Origin: Lepidodermella squamata
Lineage: Eukaryota > Gastrotricha
Assembly: GCA_047495785.1 (NCBI GenBank)
Contig: JBLDXI010000012.1
Span: 744,001 to 808,000, forward strand
Length of the DNA: 64,000 nt
Direction: 5' to 3'
Shown here: piece by piece, positions 38,201-47,596 of the stretch
Position numbering within the stretch: the first letter of the stretch is position 1
Layout of the letters: every line of letters starts with the position of its first letter
The notes under the pieces: model-generated
What the model was told of the DNA's origin: nothing
Seen by the model: only the letters and a program-made list of their open reading frames with translations
The model's database searches: none
Translations under genes and position numbers: made by a program

Positions 38201-39742
38201 CCTTGTCCGGCCGAATTTACAATAATCCCAATTGCCAATGCACCGCGGTTGAAAAGCGCCACCGAACGGACTTCACACCATCACTTGCAACTGATATACC
38301 GCCGGCCAGCTACCTCGGATCAGGTTAAATTGGACTCATTTCTGGCGATTATTTTTACAACCTAAATTCGCGCGCACCGATTGCATCAATAAGAAAAAAA
38401 CCGAGGTTTTCGCAGCCCCTCACACCTGGATGTAAGCTGAAAGCCGACAAAGAGGGCCCAATCCATATGCAATATAAACATGCCCGCTGAAATGCTGTTT
38501 ATCGGCACGCGAACTGATTTTTTAAACTGATTTCTCCTCTCGCCACCACGCCTTGTTGAGCAGGAAAAAAAGCGACTCGAGATACATTTTGTGCCGGGTC
38601 AGGAATTAACGCGGCTTAAGGGCAATGCATTATTTTATCTAATGCAATATCGTTGGCATCGGTTGAAGTGGCTAAAAAGAGCCCACTCAGACTAATAATA
38701 ACCGCGCGAACAAAACGGCTATATAATATTTTTCAATATCGCAACACGTTTTTTATTGCTAGCTTAATTGCAATTTTCTCCATCGCACATTTCCGCTTGT
38801 GTAAATACTAACAACGTTGCTTTCGAGCGTTATGATTGCTCGAATGAGTGATCATCTACCAGCAGTTTTTTAGCCACCTGTGGCCCGCCCCAGCTGCACT
38901 TAGATCGCAGCTGTTGTAAAAGCGCGCGACCTTTACGTTCGCCAATGTATAATGCGCATATAATACCGGATAGGGGAAGAAGCTCAAATGATGGATATGT
39001 ACATGTTAGAAAAATAACGGAACGATATTTGCTAACATATAAAACGTAAAGTTGAAGCCCAAACATTATTTTCTCTGGCAGATGCGCACCGTTTTTTTTT
39101 TCTCGCTTGTATGCATTGTCGCGCCGATGGAATGAAAATGTTAGGAATTTCGGCTCTTTTTCTCTTGAGATATCTGGCTAATCAAATGTATACATGCGAG
39201 ATGCGTAATTCTTGTATTTTGTTGTTTTATCTGGGCCTTTGACGCTTGTGCTAAAATGCATTTTGTCGAAAACGTGACGTTCTTATATTACCTAGATGCT
39301 ATTATTTGCTGAAACTTTTACCTAACAACCCTCGTGGCGTCTCAATTTGCAAAGTGCGATATATTTTGTGGTCACCGTGATACTGCAATGTAAAAGGATA
39401 ATATGCAAATATTGAGAGCGCTTAATTTATATAGGTTAAGAAACTACTAAAACCGGCACATTTCACTCTCTTTTTGTAGGTGTAAGTAGGCACCTGGCCT
39501 TACTTGTATAAATAAATAGGTAGTAAATAGACGCGCACGCGCGAACTTATCGGGTGTAGTCAGGAGTGCGAGTGTAAATCGCCACTGCACAAATTATGGC
39601 TGAATATTTTCGCACATCTGCGCCTACTCTTCGGCCTCGTCGCGATGATGGCCGCGAACTGAATCTTGGTTTTTTTCTTACCATATCATCTATTACGGCC
39701 CACTTTAGGGGAGTTGTGTGATCTTTTTCGCCGCTTAATAAT
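35298..39742. other. gene-free stretch up to the Polinton edge
   Basis: No exon could be supported. If the preceding gene is intact this would be its intron, yet no matching terminal exon is visible. Short CAT/GATGAT microsatellites occur near 36512-36535 and 37725-37750. Nothing here resembles the missing half of the channel gene that abuts the other edge of the element. Confidence 0.5.
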
Positions 39743-39768
39743 ATTAGTAGTAAGGATGGGAACTTTGG

Positions 39769-39955
39769 ATCAGTAATGGCAGTACGGCGATTTTTACTAT
39801 AGCCGTTTGGTATAAATATACGCAATTTGGGATCAGTAATGGCAGTACGGCGATTTTTACTATAGCCATTTGGCATAAATATACGAGCGTTGTATCAGTA
39901 ATAGCACTACGGTCATTTTTACTATAACCGTTTCACATAAATATATAAGTGCGTT
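39769..39955 (+). repeat. three subterminal tandem repeats, left end
   Basis: Three units of 62-63 bp, each beginning atcagtaatggcagtacgg (third unit slightly diverged: atcagtaatagcactacgg) and containing tttttactata and ataaatata. They start about 25 bp from the element end and have a mirror copy at the right end. Possible roles are binding of integrase or a replication protein. Confidence 0.85.
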
Positions 39956-40111
39956 TTATCCATTGCCCCATAAATGTACGCAATGTTTATGATAAAATAT
40001 ACAGCGGGCATACTTTTTTTCTAAAACTATTATGAGTCATGCTTTTGCATTCTTTCTGGGAATTAATTTGTAATATAAAAAATGCACACATGATAATTTA
40101 TTTTTAATTTT

Positions 40112-40327
40112 TCAATCTTTGTAACAGTAATTACAATTCCAATCACCACAATCTAGGCTGCATGCCTGATCTCTTGCTCGAGTTGCTATCATAAATCGTG
40201 ATGCATCATTGATCAATTGTTCAACCTCCAATTGTGTGTTCAACATTTCGTTTATAGCTGCTGTCATTGCTCGTTGCAGATGGTCAATGCTTAGCAGTGC
40301 TTGATATAAGCGTTCACGACTAAACAT
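40112..40327 (-). CDS. 71-residue Cys-rich protein, left copy
   Basis: Unrecognised. The frame runs outward, opposite to all other genes of the arm. The first 50 residues look helical (RERLYQALLSIDHLQRAM); the C terminus has a cysteine cluster CSLDCGDWNCNYC that could bind zinc or form disulfides. It is identical in the mirror copy at 53199-53414. No function is assigned. Confidence 0.5.
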   Translation of the reverse strand: MFSRERLYQALLSIDHLQRAMTAAINEMLNTQLEVEQLINDASRFMIATRARDQACSLDCGDWNCNYCYKD

Positions 40328-40780
40328 AACAGAATTTATTCAAGATTTTTTAAAAAAGAACCAAACTTACATGTCTTCTGCTTCCATCAATTTTCTTAGT
40401 TTCCAAAAAGATACTTGATTAGATACAGTAATCTAAGAACTCAAGCTAGCTCATCTTTTTTCCTGCTTTGTCCATTAGCTTATATAAATACACCTTACTT
40501 TCCATTAACCTTTTTTGTAAATAAACATTACTTTCTCCTATCAATCCCCCTTAACTTTAATCTAAAATATAATAAATATTTTTTACTTTGGCCATTAGCA
40601 TTTATAAATACTCCTTTCTTTCCTGATATGTCCATTAACTTGTTTTGTAAATAAACTTTACTTTCTCCTATCAATCCAACTTAACTGTAATCTAAAAAAT
40701 ATAAGAAACATTTTTTTACTCAAGGAAAATCGAATAAAAGCAAAGATTAAGGTAGGGATAGCAAGGTCAAATAAGTTGCT

Positions 40781-41164
40781 ATGATTATTGGCTATGATGA
40801 ATCTTATGAAGCGATTTTCTACCGAGAAGATTTACTTTTTCCTCCGAAATCATTAAATATATCACTAAATACCCTCTCTGGACGCATTACATTCGCTGAA
40901 GTCGCCATATTCGATTTGATTGCCAACTCGAAAGGCCAACATATTACTATCGATCATGTTTATCTCGGCTACAAAAGAGCCGTTGCTCGTCTCTTCCCAT
41001 CAACCCACGATGGCACGAATTTTCAACATTTTGCCGAATATAATTTAGCTACCTGTGCTTCCATCGTTGGGCATGATTTATGGAAGAGCATCCTAAATGA
41101 TACTACCACGACACATCTCGTGAGAGTCCTTAATCTTTGCTTTTATTCGATTTTCCTTGAGTAA
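40781..41164 (+). pseudogene. broken left copy of the 268-residue element protein
   Basis: The first 110 or so residues match the intact right copy (51939-52745). After the codons for DTTT the sequence changes to 17 bp of filler and then an inverted copy of DNA from 40382-40752, so the frame ends early. The original last codons reappear after 41493. Confidence 0.8.
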
Positions 41165-41493
41165 AAAAATGTTTCTTATATTTTTAGATTACAGTTAAGT
41201 TGGATTGATAGGAGAAAGTAAAGTTTATTTACAAAACAAGTTAATGGACATATCAGGAAAGAAAGGAGTATTTATAAATGCTAATGGCCAAAGTAAAAAA
41301 TATTTATTATATTTTAGATTAAAGTTAAGGGGATTGATAGGAGAAAGTAATGTTTATTTACAAAAAAGGTTAATGGAAAGTAAGGTGTATTTATATAAGC
41401 TAATGGACAAAGCAGGAAAAAAGATGAGCTTGAGTTCTTAGATTACTGTATCTAATCAAGTATCTTTTTGGAAACTAAGAAAATTGATGGAAG
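41128..41493 (-). repeat. inverted copy of 40382-40752 inside the left arm
   Basis: This segment reads as the reverse complement of 40382-40752 with a 4 bp deletion (ctag) and a few single-base losses. It replaces a nearly equal length of the 268-residue gene. The right junction shares 'ggaag' with the target; the left junction carries 17 bp of unrelated filler. These are marks of template switching or end joining. Confidence 0.8.
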
Positions 41494-41756
41494 GTGCGAA
41501 TAGTAAATGGCCGGGCATCATGCAACGCTCCATCGCACTACAACCTGTCGCTACCGTCTTACCTTTCAACAACAGCTCTTCGACCTAATTTGGTCAGTTT
41601 ATTTTATTTATATAATGCCTTTGTTATTTATTCATTCCTAATCAGAAGGTTCTGGGGCTCAGCAACTCCAACCAATCACCGCGGCCGGCTTCCGTCATTC
41701 GATCATTTTTCATTTCAAACGCAAGAACTTTGAATATTATTCTTCTTACTGAATTT

Positions 41757-42185
41757 ATGGAAGCTTTCTTCAATTCATCTCCGGCTTCTCCATTGTTTTT
41801 TTCTAACAATGATTTCGTACCAATAAACCTGAATGAACCGAATACGAGTACGTTTACCAAGGAACCTGTTGAACAAACATCAGCCTCTAGATTAGCAAAA
41901 ACTGCGGTTCGTAATCAACCGAAACGCAATGCTAAACATAAAATTCAGAAAAAAGTCATAGGTACTGAGAAGAAATCAGTTGCTAAATCGGCGAAAACGC
42001 CATGCAAGGCGAAAAATAAACCAGCTGTTCCAATTACCAATCATGAGTCACGAAAGCAAGATTCTGTCGCCTCTTTTTTGGTCATGATTTGCCCTCAACC
42101 TATCGCAAAGTTCAAACAGAAACAGCTGAAATCAAGTATGTTACAAGCCTTCAATCAGCCGCATCACAGTCGACCACGATCATAA
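41757..42185 (+). CDS. basic low-complexity protein, left copy
   Basis: 142 residues from the ATG at 41757. After an N-terminal stretch (MEAFFNSSPASPLFF) the protein is rich in Lys, Arg, Ala and Thr (KRNAKHKIQKKVIG, KKSVAKSAKTPCKAK), as in DNA- or RNA-binding tails. No family is recognised. It lies just upstream of the TBP-like gene and might be functionally linked to it; the downstream frame is open without ATG into this gene's 3' end, so splicing or frameshifting between the two cannot be excluded. Confidence 0.5.
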   Translation: MEAFFNSSPASPLFFSNNDFVPINLNEPNTSTFTKEPVEQTSASRLAKTAVRNQPKRNAKHKIQKKVIGTEKKSVAKSAKTPCKAKNKPAVPITNHESRKQDSVASFLVMICPQPIAKFKQKQLKSSMLQAFNQPHHSRPRS

Positions 42186-42268
42186 ATTTGACTATATCCT
42201 ATCCTGTTGATTTAAAGCTACAATCTAGCACTGAACCTTTTTTTCTATTGAAATCCCCACCATTAAAT

Positions 42269-42867
42269 ATGGAAGTAAATAATATACAATATGATATTGA
42301 TTACTCTATTTCAAATATTATGGCTAAATCAAGGTCAAATTTTCTATTTAATTTAGATAGTCTAGCCCTAATTTTACCTTGTGCAAAATATACCCAAAAA
42401 AAATGTCGAGTGCTTTGTTCTATAAAGTACCTGCTTTTAACGCGACGTTTTTATTATTTTCATCCGGAGCTATAATTTGTAGTGGTACCAAAACAGCCTC
42501 GAATTGTGTTACTGCTTTTGGAGTTCTTCAAGCTACACTCAGAAAAATTGTTAATCGACGGTTGATAATCCGTGACCCAATAATTACTAATATAGTATTG
42601 TTCTACGATTTACATAAAACTGTCAATCTTAGCCTGCTAGCTTTTCAATTTCCTAAAATATGCGTTTACCAACCAGAATTTTTTCCTGGGTTGCGTATAC
42701 GTGTTTTCTCCAAAGTCAGCACTAATGAAAATGAACCAAAGTTAAATGTATCTGCCACACTGTTTCACACTGGAAAAATGATTATGAGCGGCTGTTTTTC
42801 GTTATCTCTTATAAAAATAGCATTTGTTAAATTGGCGCCTTTTTTTCTGTATATCAAACAACAATAA
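42269..42867 (+). pseudogene. TBP-like gene, frameshifted left copy
   Basis: Same gene as 50659-51258 but with one base missing near 42391 (ATATACCC here, ATATAACCC in the right arm), in the first TBP repeat. The frame then ends at 42475, while the remainder is open in another frame. Unless corrected by editing, splicing or a base-calling error, the left copy is non-functional. Confidence 0.75.
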
Positions 42868-43031
42868 AATGATTTAATGAATGAGGGAAGATTAATCGCG
42901 TGCCGTCTTTTTTTAAGCTAAAATCATTATTTCTACTTTCATCATTATCTATCAATTTTCAAAATTCGCAGCAGAAATAAAAATATGGCTATCGGTAAAT
43001 TTCCCCGTTTTTAAAGTCTTCGTAATTTATT

Positions 43032-43301
43032 ATGCATCAAACAACAGATATTCCGCGTGCTGTTTTACCGATCCTATTGCTGCTATCCCTGGTTACCATT
43101 TTAATCAGCTTTTTCGCTGTTATGGAAGTTCGCAATACTCAAGCCGAACTCCTTCACCTGCGGCAACTTGTCGAGTCTACTGAGCGGATGTTATATAATA
43201 TAAATGATTTATTATTCCACTTAAACGGTGATTTATTTAGCCACATGGCTAATTGTTCGGTTGTCCCTACTTGCCGTAAATTAGCTATAAAGAAGAATTA
43301 G
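43032..43301 (+). CDS. 89-residue single-pass membrane protein, left copy
   Basis: Unrecognised. Residues about 10-30 form a hydrophobic helix (AVLPILLLLSLVTILISFFAV), followed by a helical, coiled-coil-like part (RNTQAELLHLRQLVESTE) and a C-terminal segment with two Cys (CSVVPTC). Stop is 3 bp before the integrase ATG. A type II membrane or virion membrane protein is possible; no function is assigned. Confidence 0.55.
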   Translation: MHQTTDIPRAVLPILLLLSLVTILISFFAVMEVRNTQAELLHLRQLVESTERMLYNINDLLFHLNGDLFSHMANCSVVPTCRKLAIKKN

Positions 43302-43304
43302 GTC

Positions 43305-44516
43305 ATGCCACGTAATAAACACAATGCGAGACGTCTAGCTGAAGGAGATGCTAAAATAAACCACAGGTCAGACTTGAAATCGTTTGTTTTGAGCTTCTAT
43401 AATGATCCGAAACATGTTGGATCATTTCAAGGCCTGCGCAGATTATACTCAACACTTAAAGCTACATTACCCTTAGAGCTGAGAAATTCCCTTACTCATA
43501 AAAAACTAGCTGAGATTATGAGCCATGATCGAACATATTCATTATATAAACCACTAAGTGTAAGAAACCGGAAGCAATTCATGCAATATGAAGTTTATGC
43601 TAGAAGTGACCTCTTTCTAGGTGATCTTCTTGAAGTTCAAGATTCAAGCCAAGATAATGATGGAACCCGCTATTTACTTACAATCAAAGACTGTTTTACG
43701 CGTTATGCTTTCTGTATTCCCTTACTTAACAAAGAAGGAAATTACACTGCTGAGAAGATCAGTAATTTTTTGAGCAGCCTAACACCTGATTTGCGTTGCC
43801 GCTCTTTCACTACAGATTCTGGCGGAGAATTTATCAACAAAGAAGCTAAAAAAATATTTAAAAAATTCAATGTTTATTATTACACTACAACCTCCATGTT
43901 CAAGTGTTCACCCATAGAAATTTTCAACCGTTGGCTTCGTAGAACTATTTCGAGGCATCAAATTGCAAATCATACGCTGCGTTACATCGATTACTTACCT
44001 TTTTTCTTAGCGTCTTACAATCAAATGAAAAATCGCAGCACTAGGGTTGCCCCGTTAGAATTATGGCTAGCTTCCCCAGAAGATCCTATAAATTTGGTTG
44101 CTTACAATAATGTTTTTGGAAAAAGAGATCAATTGATGCTTGAAAAGCGCAAGAATTTACTATACAAACCGACTTTTTCTGTCGGTGATTGTGTTAGAAT
44201 TAGTCGTGTAAAGGATTTATTTCACAAAGAAGGAGATTTCATTTTTACTGAAGAATATTTTTTTATCGACCGCATAGATACTTGTACCATCCCCGACAAG
44301 TATTATCTCCGTGATACTCTGAATAAGCGTATTCAAGGTAGTTTTTACGATTGGCAGCTTCAGATAGCACATCCGCAAGAAACATATTTAATAGAAAAAG
44401 TTCTGAAGCATCGCACTATAAATGGCAAGAAACAGGCTCTTGTGAAATGGCAAAACTGGCCGATTGAAGCCGCTAGTTGGATTGATGCAAACGAGATCAA
44501 AACCTTGGCCTCATGA
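43305..44516 (+). CDS. Polinton integrase, left copy
   Basis: 403 residues. The rve/DDE core runs from about residue 80 to 270: first Asp in DLFLGDLLEVQD, second in FTTDSGGEF, Glu in CSPIEIFNRWLRR. The C-terminal 50 residues are a chromodomain (TYLIEKVLKHRTING, ALVKWQNWPIEAASW). This is the c-integrase type of Polintons/adintoviruses and some Ty3-like elements. Role: cutting and joining element ends into host DNA, with the chromodomain possibly guiding to histone marks. The ATG of the next gene overlaps its stop (ATGA). Confidence 0.9.
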   Translation: MPRNKHNARRLAEGDAKINHRSDLKSFVLSFYNDPKHVGSFQGLRRLYSTLKATLPLELRNSLTHKKLAEIMSHDRTYSLYKPLSVRNRKQFMQYEVYARSDLFLGDLLEVQDSSQDNDGTRYLLTIKDCFTRYAFCIPLLNKEGNYTAEKISNFLSSLTPDLRCRSFTTDSGGEFINKEAKKIFKKFNVYYYTTTSMFKCSPIEIFNRWLRRTISRHQIANHTLRYIDYLPFFLASYNQMKNRSTRVAPLELWLASPEDPINLVAYNNVFGKRDQLMLEKRKNLLYKPTFSVGDCVRISRVKDLFHKEGDFIFTEEYFFIDRIDTCTIPDKYYLRDTLNKRIQGSFYDWQLQIAHPQETYLIEKVLKHRTINGKKQALVKWQNWPIEAASWIDANEIKTLAS

Positions 44517-44716
44517 ATAGAGTTCCTACGACTCCACTCTTAGCTTTCCTACAAAAGCCATCTGTGCGTGTAGGGGCCTACATTTTTTTCCTTCTAATAA
44601 CCGTTTGGCTTATAGAAATTTCAAACTATTTATTCAAAACTAAGCTCCCCCCTTTTGGCAACAGCGCAATCCTTACTTTAGAAAAGATAGATAAGGATAA
44701 CATAACAAATGCTTAG
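44513..44716 (+). CDS. 67-residue membrane protein, left copy
   Basis: A single transmembrane helix near residues 19-36 (VGAYIFFLLITVWLIEI). The start overlaps the integrase stop by 4 bp and the stop overlaps the penton-like gene by 8 bp, a viral style of packing. Function unknown. Confidence 0.5.
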   Translation: MNRVPTTPLLAFLQKPSVRVGAYIFFLLITVWLIEISNYLFKTKLPPFGNSAILTLEKIDKDNITNA

Positions 44717-45929
44717 CATCCAGGAGGACTTCTTTATTTATTTACCCTCGAATGCCTCATATTCTCAACATCCGGCGAATACTCCGTCGGATTATCAAGT
44801 TGCTCTCCCTGTCCCAATTTGCGTACCCGATTGCCGTGCTTATGAAGTAGCCCTACTTGAGGCTACAATTCCTGTTAGGTGGAGTAGCATTGATCGTCAT
44901 ACAGTCTATGTGCTTGATTGTAACTGGCTGAAATCTTTTAAAAACGACATTATTGCTAATTATTTAACAAATCCTGGCTCTTTGCCACATCGGATGAAAA
45001 GTTTCAACAATCCATGGGAAACTGGCTTTATTAACAAAGTAAATTTCGGAGGTGAATATTTTGCGAATATAACCAAACTAATCGATCACTTTAATGAAAA
45101 AATATCCATCTCAAGTAGTAATGGCTCTATTTTTGCTCATTATGATTCAGTCAACAAAAAAACTAAAATTACCTGTAAATGGCCATATTCTATGTTTATA
45201 CCTTCAGATTCTGCTGGCCTCTTAGGTTTTGTGTCTCCAATAGAACAGAATACACCGTCTGGAGTTTTCATTTTTCCCAAGGCCCCAAAAAATGACGAGC
45301 CAGAATTTAATGAAGTTTCCACTTTTGATATAAAGTCAACGTATGCCTTGGCATATGCGTGGAATATGAGCCACCAAATTCGTGAAAATCCACACATTTT
45401 ATTCAACTCAGTTGGGATTGTTAGGCTTTCTAGCAGACCAAAACTTAAGGAGGATGCAAATAATGAGACAGCGGCGGTAGAAAATCAAGAAGGCGTAAAT
45501 TCAGCACAGCACTTTGATTTTTCTGAGCAAACAGTAATCACCAAAGATAATGATTTACCGCCTGCCTTTATTTATGCATGCTATGAAGAAAGTGCTACAG
45601 CTCAATACAACATTCAGTTGAATTATGGCAATAACTCACTGTTCATTTACTGCTCAGTTGCAGCGGATGTTTTTGTTGGAGATTGCCAAGCTAGCCTCCT
45701 TCGAATGATAACCTATTCTACGATGGCTTCTGCTACGGCAAATTCAGACTTGTCATCACATTTTACAGTGATTTATAACTCGGGCCTATATTTACCTTTA
45801 AAAGCCAATTTTATAGATTCAATTCAAGTTCAAATCCGCCGCGATAACGGGGCATTGATCGATTTTGTGGATGGTAGCAAAGTTGTATTGCTACTTCATA
45901 TTCGCCGAAAAACCGGAGCCTTATATTAA
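44709..45929 (+). CDS. penton-like minor capsid protein, left copy
   Basis: 406 residues. The N terminus FFIYLPSNASY...DYQVALP...YEVALLEATIPVRWSSI resembles the start of Polinton/adintovirus penton-base proteins (F-x-LPSN, TxL, WEVxLxEIxYPxxW pattern). Position directly upstream of the basic capsid protein and the major capsid gene agrees. Role by family: pentameric vertex of an icosahedral particle. Identification is by motif and gene order, so moderate. Confidence 0.65.
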   Translation: MLSIQEDFFIYLPSNASYSQHPANTPSDYQVALPVPICVPDCRAYEVALLEATIPVRWSSIDRHTVYVLDCNWLKSFKNDIIANYLTNPGSLPHRMKSFNNPWETGFINKVNFGGEYFANITKLIDHFNEKISISSSNGSIFAHYDSVNKKTKITCKWPYSMFIPSDSAGLLGFVSPIEQNTPSGVFIFPKAPKNDEPEFNEVSTFDIKSTYALAYAWNMSHQIRENPHILFNSVGIVRLSSRPKLKEDANNETAAVENQEGVNSAQHFDFSEQTVITKDNDLPPAFIYACYEESATAQYNIQLNYGNNSLFIYCSVAADVFVGDCQASLLRMITYSTMASATANSDLSSHFTVIYNSGLYLPLKANFIDSIQVQIRRDNGALIDFVDGSKVVLLLHIRRKTGALY

Positions 45930-45967
45930 TATAAGTGGCTGAGTTCTAATTATTAATATTACCGAAG

Positions 45968-46510
45968 ATGCCCCTAGCTTATTCTAACCAAAACGTTGAC
46001 AAGTACCAGCAGTTTTTTCTCCGCCAACACTCCTCCCCGCTGATAGCAGGCTATGGAGCTGGAGCGGGTGCTAACCTGGACCATTTCCGTGGGGCAACAA
46101 TTCAATTTCCATATCATTATAGGGGTCAGGGAATAGGAAATATATTAGGTGCCTTTTTCAGAAATTTCTTCCCAGTAATTGCTCCGTCTATTTTTCAACA
46201 AGCATTATCTACTGGCCAAAAAATATTAGGTGATATGCAACAACCTGAGGGCGCTAGACCTAGTTTTACCGAATCCCTTAAGCGTCATGGCACTTCAGGC
46301 GCCTTAAACATGGCTAAGGATATTGCTGAAACGGCTTTGAAGCAACATCAAGGCGGTGGAGGTGGCCGTAAAAGGCGCCGTCGTCGTGGCCCTAGTAAAA
46401 CTAGTAGTGTGACTGCAAAACGTAGGCGCCGTGCTTCTACTACAAAAAGAAAGGCTTATAAAAGGAAAAGACGCGCAACAACTAAATCAGTGCTATTTGA
46501 AGCGTCTTGA
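45968..46510 (+). CDS. basic minor capsid/core-like protein, left copy
   Basis: 180 residues. A Gly-rich GQGIGNILGAFFRNFFPVIA segment and a highly basic tail (RKRRRRRGP, KRRRRASTTKRK) recall the adenovirus pVI/pX-like proteins that sit next to the major capsid gene in Polintons, with an amphipathic membrane-active region and a DNA-binding tail. Function is inferred from composition and position. Confidence 0.6.
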   Translation: MPLAYSNQNVDKYQQFFLRQHSSPLIAGYGAGAGANLDHFRGATIQFPYHYRGQGIGNILGAFFRNFFPVIAPSIFQQALSTGQKILGDMQQPEGARPSFTESLKRHGTSGALNMAKDIAETALKQHQGGGGGRKRRRRRGPSKTSSVTAKRRRRASTTKRKAYKRKRRATTKSVLFEAS

Positions 46511-46543
46511 GCCCATTGCTGCGTTTGATTCTTCAAATTTGTA

Positions 46544-46957
46544 ATGGAAGGCTTTGGAGATAATTTTGTTCACCCAGCCTCAGCCTCTTCAATAGTATTA
46601 TCTTCAGATTTAGATTTATTTACTGTACCGCCTTCACAGCTTGCTGAAGAAAACCAAATAAGTATAGATGTTTACCCAATTGCCCCTCTTAATAGTTCAC
46701 CGAACCTGATTGAGTTTCAAATCGGCCCGTACAATGATTATTTGTGTCTGTCACGCATGCAACTGATGCTCAAGTGGAAAGTAGTTAGAACCCCTTCTGA
46801 AGCTCGGAAGAAAAATGCTGGCGAAGCTGACGATGCATACAACGAGTATAAGGCTAGTCTTTCGGCTACAAATTTACAAAAAGCCCCGCTTTGTTTAGCC
46901 CACCACACAATGTTCAAAACATGCGAGATTTCACTAAATGGGCAACTTTTAAGTGAA
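46544..46957 (+). pseudogene. major capsid protein, N-terminal fragment
   Basis: About 138 codons of a double jelly-roll capsid protein of the F54H12.2-like type found in Polintons: IEFQIGPYNDYLCLSRMQLMLKWKV and HTMFKTCEISLNGQLL match the family's early strands. The frame then enters the right arm and ends in unrelated codons at 46993. Full-length family members are around 500 residues or more, so roughly three quarters is missing and no capsid can be made from this copy. Confidence 0.75.
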
Positions 46958-46958
46958 C
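46568..46958. other. unique spacer at palindrome centre
   Basis: 391 bp found once, between the two arms. It continues the major capsid reading frame that starts in the left arm at 46544, so it is the next piece of the ancestral element and belongs to the left-arm copy. The right arm begins abruptly at its edge. Confidence 0.85.
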
Positions 46959-47015
46959 AAAATTATCTCCAAAGCCTTCCATTACAAATTTGAAGAATCA
47001 AACGCAGCAATGGGC

Positions 47016-47558
47016 TCAAGACGCTTCAAATAGCACTGATTTAGTTGTTGCGCGTCTTTTCCTTTTATAAGCCTTTCTTTTTGTAGTAGAAGCACGGCGC
47101 CTACGTTTTGCAGTCACACTACTAGTTTTACTAGGGCCACGACGACGGCGCCTTTTACGGCCACCTCCACCGCCTTGATGTTGCTTCAAAGCCGTTTCAG
47201 CAATATCCTTAGCCATGTTTAAGGCGCCTGAAGTGCCATGACGCTTAAGGGATTCGGTAAAACTAGGTCTAGCGCCCTCAGGTTGTTGCATATCACCTAA
47301 TATTTTTTGGCCAGTAGATAATGCTTGTTGAAAAATAGACGGAGCAATTACTGGGAAGAAATTTCTGAAAAAGGCACCTAATATATTTCCTATTCCCTGA
47401 CCCCTATAATGATATGGAAATTGAATTGTTGCCCCACGGAAATGGTCCAGGTTAGCACCCGCTCCAGCTCCATAGCCTGCTATCAGCGGGGAGGAGTGTT
47501 GGCGGAGAAAAAACTGCTGGTACTTGTCAACGTTTTGGTTAGAATAAGCTAGGGGCAT
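47016..47558 (-). CDS. basic minor capsid/core-like protein, right copy
   Basis: Mirror copy of 45968-46510 with the same protein (180 residues, Gly-rich amphipathic part, basic tail). It is now the gene nearest to the palindrome centre on this side. Confidence 0.6.
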   Translation of the reverse strand: MPLAYSNQNVDKYQQFFLRQHSSPLIAGYGAGAGANLDHFRGATIQFPYHYRGQGIGNILGAFFRNFFPVIAPSIFQQALSTGQKILGDMQQPEGARPSFTESLKRHGTSGALNMAKDIAETALKQHQGGGGGRKRRRRRGPSKTSSVTAKRRRRASTTKRKAYKRKRRATTKSVLFEAS

Positions 47559-47596
47559 CTTCGGTAATATTAATAATTAGAACTCAGCCACTTATA

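Larger units (their letters stand above)
39743..46567 (+). repeat. left arm of the palindrome
   Basis: Reverse complement of 46959-53783. Differences noticed against the right arm: a one-base deletion near 42391, and a replaced segment at about 41111-41493 made of 17 bp of filler plus an inverted copy of 40382-40752. Elsewhere arms match base for base as far as I compared. Confidence 0.9.

Noticed and set aside
35298-39742. Several frames of 60-130 residues between the disordered protein and the element
   Set aside because: Low complexity, no phase-compatible splice sites and no family motifs.
45140-45406. 88-residue antisense frame in the penton-like gene (also 48120-48386)
   Set aside because: Shadow of the penton-like gene on the other strand, without motifs.
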